Assembly (NCBI GenBank): GCA_948466345.1
Contig: CAOKAC010000007.1
Location: 44,273-108,272 of the forward strand
Direction: 5' to 3'
From: an uncultured Clostridia bacterium
GTDB taxonomy: Bacteria > Bacillota > Clostridia > Oscillospirales > CAG-272
DNA: 64,000 bases
Positions 16,481-24,894 of the stretch are shown piece by piece; position 1 is the first letter of the stretch; the number at the start of each line of letters is the position of its first letter. A program made the position numbers and the translations under genes. The notes under the pieces were generated by a model. The model was given only the letters and a program-made list of their open reading frames with translations, did not search any database and was not told the DNA's origin.

Positions 16481-18322
16481 TCAGTCTTCCTTTTTTCGTC
16501 TCAATGTTATTGTGGCTTTTTCTGATCCTGCATCAGAAAGTGTTGCCATATCCGCTTTTTCAATTTCCCTGGCCGCGCTCTTCACATAGGCCGCGCCGAT
16601 CCCACATAAAATCCAAAACAATTCAAAGGCAATTCCGCTTTGCCAAACTGGCAAGGCAGTCCCACACAGCAACAGCGCCGCCACAGCGCACAACGGCGCG
16701 CCACCACCCAAACGCATATCGGCTGGAATCCGTATTACTCCAAAACGCATCGATGCCTCGAATGCGCGCCCTCTTCCAAAAGTTTTTTTATAAAACTGCA
16801 AACTTGTTCCAAAAAGTACAATCACAAATACAGCAAAAATTAGAAGGCCAATCAAACCCAGTGCCTGAATAAAAGAAAGATAGAAACTTCCACTTCCCTC
16901 TCGAATCGAAAGTATCCCCTGCAACGCAGGTCCTAGACCCTCCCCCACAAACAGCTGCGTTTTATCTAATCCCGCAAGGCCGGAAAAAAATTCCTGTATT
17001 CCTCGAACAGCTTCCATACAGCTATCGGCAAAGTATCTATACACCATGTCGCCAAAACTACCTGTCAGATGAATGGTTAGTACAAATGCTGCCAAAAGAA
17101 AGCCCAAAAGAAAGAAGCCACTTCGTTTTTGATAAAGAAGAAGCAGGAAAACAACGGCAACACAGGCACACAGCACCTCTACTCCACTACCACATAACAC
17201 AAGAGCCGCCAGCATAATCAGAGTGCAAAAAATTGCAGTACGCCGAGGAATATATAGACTGCTGCGCAGGCAGACACCTATAGAAAGAACAAAGAGTGCC
17301 ATAAACAAAATAGGCGCCACGCCATGCTGAAAAACAGGCAGTGCTAAAACAAAATGAAGAAGGAACCCGGCATCCCCTAAAACGCTTCCTGTAAAATACG
17401 TATCCAAAGCTACTCCAGTCAGGTACATTGCTCCAAGAACGCCCCCTGCTGCGCAAAGGGCAGTAGTAATCCGGTTGATCTTTCGAAAATCATATAGAAT
17501 AAATGTAGAAAGGAAATACACACACATATACAAAACATATGTGCCGGTTTGTGGGAGTAAAGCTCCCGCACTGTTTACTAAAACCCCTCCAAGAAGTGTA
17601 AACAGCATAAGAAGGGCAACGAGATCTCTCTTATAAAAGATGAGGCTGCGTTTGCCTCGAATCAGCTTCAGTATATAGGAAGCTATCGTAACAGATAGAA
17701 TCCAAAGCTGCGTTTTTTCTCCTGTAAAAAGGAGCAATACGGATGCAAATAAAATTCCATTTTCCGGCAGTGCAAAAATAATCCCGATCCCTATTGCCAC
17801 CGCAAATCCAAACAAAACGCAAACGGGAGAAATCCAAAACGTCAACGTACCTGCAATTACGCCCAGCACAAATGCAATATTCGCATGCCCCACAAAAATA
17901 TATTCCTGCAAAGATTCCCTACGTACACTGAAATAATCACATAAGATGTTTCCGATACGGGATCCCAGCAAAGCGGTTGATATATTACCTTTGGAAAGCA
18001 GAAGCGGAATAGAAAGAATCATTGCGCACAAACCACTGTACAAATGGGCGCCGGATATTTGTTCATGTTGAAAAAGGCTCACCAAAACTGTGATGACAGA
18101 AGCATATGCTCCAAACGTCAAAAGAAATGTGCCAACAAATCGAAGGCGGAGCCGGAAGAATATATGACGAAACTGATCCGCACCATGCAGAATTACACTT
18201 TCATCAAATCTTCTGGAAATAAAGTTGCGTATTTTAATGCCTGTACCACCGGAAACGCGAAAAAATCTATTTGCCCAAAACGGGCGCGACCGACTGCCTG
18301 TCCTGCTATCATTTTGAACCAT
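16481..18322 (-). CDS. O-antigen-ligase-like polytopic membrane protein
   Basis: A very hydrophobic protein of 613 aa with at least twelve membrane segments and a large loop at about 440-475 (FFSGLAGLDKTQLFVGEGLG), which resembles the periplasmic loop of the Wzy/O-antigen-ligase superfamily. It has a cytoplasmic basic N-terminus of about 50 aa and a polar tail. The family polymerises or ligates lipid-linked glycans. It is the first gene of the operon that also carries tagO, so polymerase or ligase of a secondary wall polymer is the natural guess. Sequence alone is weak for this family. An AAAGGAG lies 10 nt before the ATG. Confidence 0.6.
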   Translation of the reverse strand: MVQNDSRTGSRSRPFWANRFFRVSGGTGIKIRNFISRRFDESVILHGADQFRHIFFRLRLRFVGTFLLTFGAYASVITVLVSLFQHEQISGAHLYSGLCAMILSIPLLLSKGNISTALLGSRIGNILCDYFSVRRESLQEYIFVGHANIAFVLGVIAGTLTFWISPVCVLFGFAVAIGIGIIFALPENGILFASVLLLFTGEKTQLWILSVTIASYILKLIRGKRSLIFYKRDLVALLMLFTLLGGVLVNSAGALLPQTGTYVLYMCVYFLSTFILYDFRKINRITTALCAAGGVLGAMYLTGVALDTYFTGSVLGDAGFLLHFVLALPVFQHGVAPILFMALFVLSIGVCLRSSLYIPRRTAIFCTLIMLAALVLCGSGVEVLCACVAVVFLLLLYQKRSGFFLLGFLLAAFVLTIHLTGSFGDMVYRYFADSCMEAVRGIQEFFSGLAGLDKTQLFVGEGLGPALQGILSIREGSGSFYLSFIQALGLIGLLIFAVFVIVLFGTSLQFYKKTFGRGRAFEASMRFGVIRIPADMRLGGGAPLCAVAALLLCGTALPVWQSGIAFELFWILCGIGAAYVKSAAREIEKADMATLSDAGSEKATITLRRKKED

Positions 18323-18563
18323 TACAAGCAGACTCCTTTCTTCACTCCTATTTTCATGGTGGCTTTTGCATACATAACGCAGCCTATATTTATATTATTA
18401 TACTATATCCAGGAAATAATTTCAAGATTTATTTTTGCGAGCGGTAAACTGTCCGGAGAATAATAATTGTGCCGCCTCTCTCATATATATTAAGCGATTC
18501 AAAACAAAGGACAGGACCATTCGGCCCGCCCTGTTTGTTTGTCAGGCCAGTTACGAGTCGGAG

Positions 18564-21332
18564 GTGGAAATCATTAACAGCCTATCAGGACCTACATTTG
18601 GAAGAAGCAGAGAGCGTGCGCAGCCTGCGCCACAACAGGCACCAGTTTCCCGAAGCCATACCGTTTCAAAAAGCCAGCGTGTTTATATAAACCGCTTAGG
18701 GCAAACGGAAAAAGAAGCGGCAGAAAATATCCGTAGTTTTGGCCGCAATACCCTTACCAAAAAGAAAAAAATGGGGTTTATGCGCCAGCTCCTTTCCAAT
18801 TTTAATGACCCAATCATTAAAATTTTAATCGGTGCATTGCTGATCAACGCGCTGGTAAGTATGGGAAGAATGAATATTCCGGAAACACTGGGAATCGTAG
18901 CGGCGATTTTGATCGCTACCCTTGTCTCTACAATCTCCGAATACGGCTCTTCCCTAGCGTTTGAACGGCTATCCGGCAAGGAAGGGGATACGCTTTGTAT
19001 GATCCGCCGAGCAGGAGAGCTTCGGGAAGTACGCGTTTCGGATATCGCTGTAGGAGATATTGTATTCTTGCGAGCAGGAATGAGTATTCCTGCCGACGGC
19101 GTCCTCATCAGCGGCGGGGTGAGCTGTAATCAAGCCGCTATCACCGGAGAAAGCGCAGAACGGCGTAAAATACCCGCCACAGCAGTCTCCTTTGATCCGA
19201 CGGGTGAAGATTGGCAGCCAAATTCTCCATATCAGTTGTTTCGCGGCAGCGGTATTTGCAGTGGCGAAGGAGAAATGGCAGTTTTACGGGTGGGGGATTC
19301 TACTTTTATCGGAGAGGTAGCCTCCAGTCTCCAGGAAGACGGGCGTCCCAGTCCTCTAAAGCACCGGCTAAGCGAGCTTGCAAAAAGCATCAGCTTTATG
19401 GGATATGTAGGCGCTTTAATGATCGCCTTTGCGTATCTTTTTAATGCATTTGTAATCGACAGTGGCATGGATTTGACCCTCATGATGGTCCGCCTTCAGG
19501 ATCGCGGCTTTTTGTTTTCCGAAATTATCAAGGCAATTACCGTAGCGGTATCCGTGGTCGTTGTTGCCGTCCCTGAGGGACTACCTATGATGATTACGGT
19601 AGTGTTGTCCTCTAATATGAAACGTATGCTGAAAAATGGTGTCTTGGTACGCCGCCTCGTAGGAATTGAAACAGCCGGCAGTCTCAATATTTTGTTTACG
19701 GATAAAACGGGCACATTGACCACGGGCAAAATGACGGTATGCGGAATCTACGGAGGAAATTTTTCCTTTGAACACTACAGTCAAATGAAAAACTGCGAAC
19801 GGCTGCGGGAAAAAATTAGCGAATGCTCCGTCACCGCCTGTGCGCCAGGAGGATCCGGTGCAACAGAAAAAGCGGTTCTCGCCGCTGTTAAAGACTCCGT
19901 GCATGTGGCATGCGCAGCGCGTCTTCCGTTTGATTCCAATCGAAAATATTCTGCCTCTCTTGTAAAAAAAGAAAATGAAGCCCTGTCTTATTTTCTGGGA
20001 GCGCCTGAGCGGCTCCTGTACGGATGTACAACATTTATGGACGCATCCGGTATCAGCCAAAATTTGGACGCAGCGGGAAAGCGTAAAATTTCTCAAAAAC
20101 TGCAAGCCCTTGGAGAAGCCTCTTGCCGGGTAATTTGTTGTGCTATGGGTAATGCAGACGCTTTTGCCAAAGCCAAGTCCGAAGGAACTCCTACTGACTT
20201 GACGTTCCTTTGCCTGTTTGCAATTCAGGATCCAATTCGTAAAGAAGTGCGAAGAGCTGTGGCAGACGCCCAGCATGCAGGAATCCAAGTCGTTATGGTT
20301 ACCGGCGACAATCCTGCCACCGCAGGCGCTGTAGCAAAGGAAACCGGTATTCTTACATCTACATGTAACCGAATTTTGCCTGCATCAGAGTTGGCTGCAA
20401 TGCGTGACGAAGAGATTAAAGAAATACTGCCGCAAGTTGCCGTCATTTCCAGAGCGCTCCCTTCAGACAAAATTCGTCTTGTTCGGATTGCAAAGGACGC
20501 AGGTCTTGTAGCTGGAATGACTGGCGATGGTATCAACGATGCACCAGCACTCAAGGCCGCCGACGTCGGCTTTGCTATGGGAAGCGGCACAGATATTGCC
20601 AAAGAATCCGGTGATATTGTCATTACTGATGACAGCTTTTCTTCCATAACTAAAGCCGTGCTTTATGGACGAACGATATTTGAAAGCATCCGCAAATTTG
20701 TCGTTTTCCAGCTAATGATGAATCTGTGCGCCATGGGCGTTTCTCTGATCGGTCCCTTTATGGGCATCGATAGTCCTGTAACAGTGATTCAAATGCTTTG
20801 GGTCAATATTATTATGGACACACTGGGCGGCCTGGCCTTTGCAGGAGAACCGGCCTTACGGCGATATATGCTCCGTCCCAGTCTGCCCCGAGATGCCGGC
20901 ATATTAAACGGGGCAATGGTCCATCAAATCGTATTTTCCGGACTATACAGCCTTGGCCTTTGTATTTTTTTCCTGCGAAGCGATCTGCTGCGCAGCCGTC
21001 TGTCCGGCGGAAACGAGAAATACTACCTAACTGTATTTTTTGCTATGTTCATTTTCTGCGGCATTTTCAACTCCTTCAACGCGCGTACGCCCCAGCGAAA
21101 TTTGCTCTCCCATATTTCCGCAAATAAACCTTTTATTCTTATCATGACCGCCGTTGCCGTTATACAGCTGATGATCATTTACTTTGGCGGCGAAGTATTT
21201 CGATGCATTCCCCTGCGTACAGGCGATCTTCTGTTTGCAGCCCTGCTGGCAGCCACTGTAATCCCAGCAGATATGATTCGCAAATCCCTATTCCAGCGCA
21301 GGAAAAAAAAGCATAAAAAGTTTGTTGGATAG
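18564..21332 (+). CDS. P-type Ca2+ (cation)-transporting ATPase
   Basis: A P2-type ATPase of about 922 aa that likely exports calcium. Visible are the TGES actuator motif (about 193), the phosphorylation site DKTGTLTTG (about 380), the TGDGINDAP hinge motif (about 652), and M4 with AVPEGLPM. The actuator is preceded by an N-terminal arm (GRNTLTKKKKMGFMRQLLS) as in Firmicutes homologues. The start is uncertain: the GTG at 18564 is the nearest candidate but its GGAG touches it, and a TTG at 18435 has no ribosome site. The first 50 residues look disordered. It is divergent from the O-antigen-ligase-like gene. Confidence 0.85.
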   Translation: MEIINSLSGPTFGRSRERAQPAPQQAPVSRSHTVSKSQRVYINRLGQTEKEAAENIRSFGRNTLTKKKKMGFMRQLLSNFNDPIIKILIGALLINALVSMGRMNIPETLGIVAAILIATLVSTISEYGSSLAFERLSGKEGDTLCMIRRAGELREVRVSDIAVGDIVFLRAGMSIPADGVLISGGVSCNQAAITGESAERRKIPATAVSFDPTGEDWQPNSPYQLFRGSGICSGEGEMAVLRVGDSTFIGEVASSLQEDGRPSPLKHRLSELAKSISFMGYVGALMIAFAYLFNAFVIDSGMDLTLMMVRLQDRGFLFSEIIKAITVAVSVVVVAVPEGLPMMITVVLSSNMKRMLKNGVLVRRLVGIETAGSLNILFTDKTGTLTTGKMTVCGIYGGNFSFEHYSQMKNCERLREKISECSVTACAPGGSGATEKAVLAAVKDSVHVACAARLPFDSNRKYSASLVKKENEALSYFLGAPERLLYGCTTFMDASGISQNLDAAGKRKISQKLQALGEASCRVICCAMGNADAFAKAKSEGTPTDLTFLCLFAIQDPIRKEVRRAVADAQHAGIQVVMVTGDNPATAGAVAKETGILTSTCNRILPASELAAMRDEEIKEILPQVAVISRALPSDKIRLVRIAKDAGLVAGMTGDGINDAPALKAADVGFAMGSGTDIAKESGDIVITDDSFSSITKAVLYGRTIFESIRKFVVFQLMMNLCAMGVSLIGPFMGIDSPVTVIQMLWVNIIMDTLGGLAFAGEPALRRYMLRPSLPRDAGILNGAMVHQIVFSGLYSLGLCIFFLRSDLLRSRLSGGNEKYYLTVFFAMFIFCGIFNSFNARTPQRNLLSHISANKPFILIMTAVAVIQLMIIYFGGEVFRCIPLRTGDLLFAALLAATVIPADMIRKSLFQRRKKKHKKFVG

Positions 21333-21437
21333 AAAAATACCACATCCTATCAAAAATTACAAATTACGCTGTATAATTCAAAAGTTATGAGAAACAATAA
21401 AAAGGCAAGAACCTGTATTTCAAAGGAGAGTTTATAT

Positions 21438-21977
21438 ATGAAAGCAACTGGAATTGTTCGCCGTATCGACGATCTGGGCCGGGTGGTTATTCCCAAAGAG
21501 ATTCGAAGAACTATGCGGATCCGCGAAGGAGATCCGCTGGAAATTTATACAGACCGGGACGGCGAAGTCATTTTCAAAAAATATTCCCCTATCGGAGAAC
21601 TGTCACAGTTTGCAACACAATATGCTGAAACATTGCATAAAACTTGCGGGCTTTCTGTTATCATCTGTGACCGGGATGCTGTAATCGCTTGTGCCGGTGT
21701 TCCTCGCAAAGAATATGCAGACAGAAAACTGTCTGCTGAATTTGAAGAAATTATCAATGGAAGAAACCTTTATACAGCAGGCAATAACGAAAGCGTTCCC
21801 GCAGTAGACGGCGGACAGCACTTTGTCAGCTGCGCCATGCCGATTATTACAGAAGGTGACATAACAGGATGTGTCGCATCTATCGTCACCCCGGAAAATC
21901 AAAATCTGCAGCCAGGTCTGGAAGCGAAATTGATCCAAACAGCAGCCGGATTTTTAGGCAGACAGTTGGAAAATTAA
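21438..21977 (+). CDS. spoVT: Stage V sporulation protein T (SpoVT)
   Basis: A transcription factor that modulates late forespore sigma-G genes. It is 179 aa with the classic layout: an N-terminal AbrB-type swapped-hairpin domain (KATGIVRRIDDLGRVVIPKE, 2-21) and a C-terminal GAF-like domain. The length equals that of the B. subtilis protein. The ATG at 21438 is chosen because AAAGGAG lies about 10 nt upstream. It is one of the clearest signs that the organism forms endospores. The gene is followed by a bidirectional terminator. Confidence 0.95.
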   Translation: MKATGIVRRIDDLGRVVIPKEIRRTMRIREGDPLEIYTDRDGEVIFKKYSPIGELSQFATQYAETLHKTCGLSVIICDRDAVIACAGVPRKEYADRKLSAEFEEIINGRNLYTAGNNESVPAVDGGQHFVSCAMPIITEGDITGCVASIVTPENQNLQPGLEAKLIQTAAGFLGRQLEN

Positions 21978-22003
21978 AAAAGAGGCCATCTGGCCTCTTT
22001 TTT
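21976..22003. terminator. Bidirectional terminator between spoVT and carD
   Basis: A perfect 13-bp stem (21976-21988 with 21991-22003, GAGGCCA...TGGCCTC) with an A-run on the left and a T-run on the right serves both converging genes. Confidence 0.92.
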
Positions 22004-22010
22004 GCTTCAA

Positions 22011-22559
22011 CTAAATGGAAGATGCTGTATCGCTTTGCCGTAGCTGATCGATAATATACGGAATCACCTGTTCTCTATCTATTCCCAAAGTAAAGGCAAA
22101 TTCTTCTTTAATGATTTTTTCGGCACTTGCAAGGACTTTGGCATCTGCTGCATACATCTTCTTTTTATTCTGTTCCGTCTGCTTCCTATGTGCCGAAAGT
22201 GTTTTAATGATCCACAGAATCCGGCTTCGGTCCCCCTCTGCCAGTATTTCTTCATATTGAGCGGCACGGGCCTTTCCATCATCAATCCACATATCCTGAT
22301 ACTGTTCGGACTGTACGATAACATCTTCGATCTCCTGTGCAGAGAGCACATGGCGCATTTCCTGTACAAGGTTTTCCGCATCTACAGGTATATACAATAC
22401 ATTTCCCTGGTCAAACACCATCTGCAGTTCATAATATGTTTTGGAATCCATCCCGGCAAATTCCTTTGTTACAATGTCCACAATTTTACAAATTCCGTTG
22501 TTTTTATAGGACACATACTCGCCAGTTTTATGAGGATACTCATTTGTACATGCATTCAT
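22011..22559 (-). CDS. CarD-type transcription regulator
   Basis: A 182-aa protein with an N-terminal RNA-polymerase-interaction domain (GEYVSYKNNGICKIVDIV, then YYELQMVFDQGNVLYIPV) and an alpha-helical C-terminal DNA-binding domain with many Lys and Glu residues. CarD proteins bind the RNA polymerase beta subunit and affect open-complex stability, chiefly on rRNA promoters. The ATG at 22559 follows AAGGAG with 7-nt spacing. Its own promoter is well formed. It stands alone between spoVT and the purine transporter genes. Confidence 0.9.
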   Translation of the reverse strand: MNACTNEYPHKTGEYVSYKNNGICKIVDIVTKEFAGMDSKTYYELQMVFDQGNVLYIPVDAENLVQEMRHVLSAQEIEDVIVQSEQYQDMWIDDGKARAAQYEEILAEGDRSRILWIIKTLSAHRKQTEQNKKKMYAADAKVLASAEKIIKEEFAFTLGIDREQVIPYIIDQLRQSDTASSI

Positions 22560-22663
22560 GTCTTCACTCCTTCACACATTCGCCGGCAAACAGCAACCGT
22601 CGTAAAAAAAGACGCAGCTGCCGCAGAAAATCTGGCCGCAACTACGCTACATCTTCTATATAT

Positions 22664-22692
22664 AGTATAACAGATTTTACATCAATTTTCAA
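22664..22692 (-). promoter_or_regulatory. carD promoter
   Basis: A minus-strand -35 TTGAAA (22687-22692) and -10 TATACT (22664-22669) are exactly 17 nt apart, about 105 nt upstream of the carD ATG. The long leader may carry regulation. Confidence 0.65.
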
Positions 22693-22740
22693 ATGGACAA
22701 TTTAAACAAAAATAAAACGTTCTTTCAGTAACTTTATCCA

Positions 22741-22770
22741 AACAGGCCTTCCCAAATGGGAAGGCCTGTT
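22741..22770 (-). terminator. Terminator of the nucleoside transporter operon
   Basis: A perfect 14-bp stem (AACAGGCCTTCCCA with its complement, 22741-22754 and 22757-22770) lies 2 nt after the last permease stop. Only a short T-run follows on the minus strand. Confidence 0.75.
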
Positions 22771-22772
22771 TG

Positions 22773-23759
22773 TTATCTTTCTTCGCGAAAATAAGAGCGT
22801 CCCAAATGCGCAGGACCAAGATTTTCTTTTTTGTTTCGAAAGCTTACCACAATCAATACAATAATCGTCACTATATAAGGAAGCATCTTAAAGATTTCCT
22901 GACTGCTTCTGGTCAGTCCTGGAATGTAATAATATGCCCAATACAGCAGACCAAACACATAGGCACCCCAAATACTATTTTTCGGTTTCCAAGTAGTGAA
23001 TATAACAAGCGCAACTGCAAGCCATCCAAGCTTTTCTATACTGCCATCATTAGCCCATGTTCCCTTGATATAATCCATTACATAATATACGCCCCCAAGG
23101 CCAGTAATTCCCGCACCAATACAAGTGGCAAGATATTTATATCGAATGACATGAATACCGGCGGCATCTGCAGCATCGGGACTTTCTCCAACAGCACGCA
23201 AATTCAGCCCGGCAGAAGTTTTAGTAAGAAAAAACTGAAGCAAAATTGCAGCAATCACCGCAAAATATACCATAAATCCATATTGAAACAGCAAAGGCCC
23301 TACTATCGGGATATCAGAAAGCTCCGGGATTTTTGTCCGAAATGCATCGCTGGTTGCACTTACGGAAATCTGGCCTACGCCTCCTGCCAGCTTATTGAGA
23401 GAGCCTCCGAAAAAGTTTGCAACACCCGATCCGAAAATAGTGAGCGTCAGTCCCGTAACATTTTGATTAACTCGCAGGGTAATTGTAAGAAAACTGAACA
23501 GAAGCCCTGCTGCAAAGGCAGCGCCAAAACCACAACCAAGTGCAATTAATATACACAAATAGGGACTTGGATTTTCTGCCGCTCCTTCATAAAAAAATAC
23601 CCCTACCAGTGCAGCAATCGCGCCGATATACATGATTCCAGGAACACCTAGATTTAAGCTTCCGGATTTTTCCGACAGGATTTCTCCGATACACCCCAGC
23701 ATAATCACCGTCCCAAATACAACGGCTGCTTGAATAAGAGAAAGGATAGACGTCAACAT
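22773..23759 (-). CDS. Nucleoside ABC transporter permease (NupQ-like)
   Basis: One of the two permeases of a BMP-family nucleoside importer. It has 328 aa with 8-9 membrane segments and the typical GEILSEKSGSLNLGVPGIM near the N-terminus, which marks the YufQ/NupQ group. The internal NLRAVGESPDAADAAGI is the conserved cytoplasmic loop that meets the ATPase. The ATG at 23759 is preferred because GGAGGTG lies upstream and the gene then starts 1 nt after the previous stop. It works with the preceding permease, the double ATPase and the BMP lipoprotein. Confidence 0.9.
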   Translation of the reverse strand: MLTSILSLIQAAVVFGTVIMLGCIGEILSEKSGSLNLGVPGIMYIGAIAALVGVFFYEGAAENPSPYLCILIALGCGFGAAFAAGLLFSFLTITLRVNQNVTGLTLTIFGSGVANFFGGSLNKLAGGVGQISVSATSDAFRTKIPELSDIPIVGPLLFQYGFMVYFAVIAAILLQFFLTKTSAGLNLRAVGESPDAADAAGIHVIRYKYLATCIGAGITGLGGVYYVMDYIKGTWANDGSIEKLGWLAVALVIFTTWKPKNSIWGAYVFGLLYWAYYYIPGLTRSSQEIFKMLPYIVTIIVLIVVSFRNKKENLGPAHLGRSYFREER

Positions 23760-23760
23760 T

Positions 23761-24894
23761 TTACGCCACCTCCTTATTCTTCCCACGCAGGATCATCTGA
23801 TAGTTGATAAAGAATTCACTGCCAATGATAAAAAACAAAATAATCCCGGTAATAATTTGCGAAGCATAATCGTTTAAATTGAATCGGGACGCAATTTCAT
23901 TGGCGCCCTTCTCCAGAAAAATAAGCAGCAGCGATATAACGATCATCGTCATCGTATTAAATTTGGCCATCCACGCCACAATGATGGCAGTAAAGCCCCT
24001 GCCTCCAGCAGTGTTCACAGAAATCGTATGGCTAGAACCAGATACCGCGATAAAGCCGGTAAAGCCCGCGACAGCTCCGGAAATCAGCATTGTACGAACA
24101 AATACCTTCCCCACGTTAATCCCCGCATAACGAGCCGTATTCTCCGACTGTCCCACAACAGAAATTTCATATCCGTGCTTGGTACTGCGCAAATAAATAA
24201 ACATCCCCACAGCCAACGCCAAAACAAGAATTACGTTAAGCATATACTGCTGTCCAAACAGAGATGGAAGCCAGCCCGCCTTCGTCTGCGGATTGATAAC
24301 ACCCACATAGTTGGAGCCAGGAGGATTTTCCCAAAGTGATACACAATAGGACGTGATCTGAATAGCCACATAGTTCATCATCAGGGTAAATAACGTCTCA
24401 TTGGTTCCCCACCGGGATTTAAAAACTGCCGGAACCACACCCCATAACGCGCCTGCAAGACAGCTGGCCACGATCATAACCACAAATAATATAGGGGTGG
24501 GCAACACATCTCCCAGATAAATCATACATGCTGCAGTGGCGATTCCACCAACGAGTACTTGTCCCTCTGCCCCGATATTCCAAAAGCGCATTTTAAATGC
24601 AGGCGCCAATGCAACACCAATACACAAAAGAGACATAGTATCCCGAATAGTAATCCATATCTTACGCTTGGACCCAAACGCCCCCTGAAGCATAGCTCCA
24701 TACACCTTCAACGGATTCATTTTCGTTATTGCGTATATCACCACGGCACAGACGACAAGAGAAAGGAGCACTGCGGCAATACGAATCCCCCATGACTGAA
24801 AGAACGGCATAGAATCCCGCTTGGCAATACGCAAAAAAGGCTCCCTGTGTTTCTTTTGATTTAGGGCTGACTTTTTACCAGTTTCATACTGCAT
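23761..24894 (-). CDS. Nucleoside ABC transporter permease (NupP-like)
   Basis: The larger permease of the pair, 377 aa with a basic N-terminal arm of about 35 aa and about ten membrane segments. The segment MRFWNIGAEGQVLVGGI and the coupling loop EISVVGQSENTARYAGIN are characteristic of the YufP/NupP group. It overlaps the ATPase gene by 11 bp and has GGGGGACGGCAGCG before its ATG, so translation is coupled. The partner permease starts 1 nt after its stop. Substrates are probably purine nucleosides or bases, given xpt at the operon head. Confidence 0.9.
   Translation of the reverse strand: MQYETGKKSALNQKKHREPFLRIAKRDSMPFFQSWGIRIAAVLLSLVVCAVVIYAITKMNPLKVYGAMLQGAFGSKRKIWITIRDTMSLLCIGVALAPAFKMRFWNIGAEGQVLVGGIATAACMIYLGDVLPTPILFVVMIVASCLAGALWGVVPAVFKSRWGTNETLFTLMMNYVAIQITSYCVSLWENPPGSNYVGVINPQTKAGWLPSLFGQQYMLNVILVLALAVGMFIYLRSTKHGYEISVVGQSENTARYAGINVGKVFVRTMLISGAVAGFTGFIAVSGSSHTISVNTAGGRGFTAIIVAWMAKFNTMTMIVISLLLIFLEKGANEIASRFNLNDYASQIITGIILFFIIGSEFFINYQMILRGKNKEVA

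Noticed and set aside
18469..18690. Alternative N-terminus of the P-type ATPase in another frame
   Set aside because: The frame ends in a stop before the ATPase core, while the chosen frame continues smoothly with the conserved arm. Kept only as a point to check.
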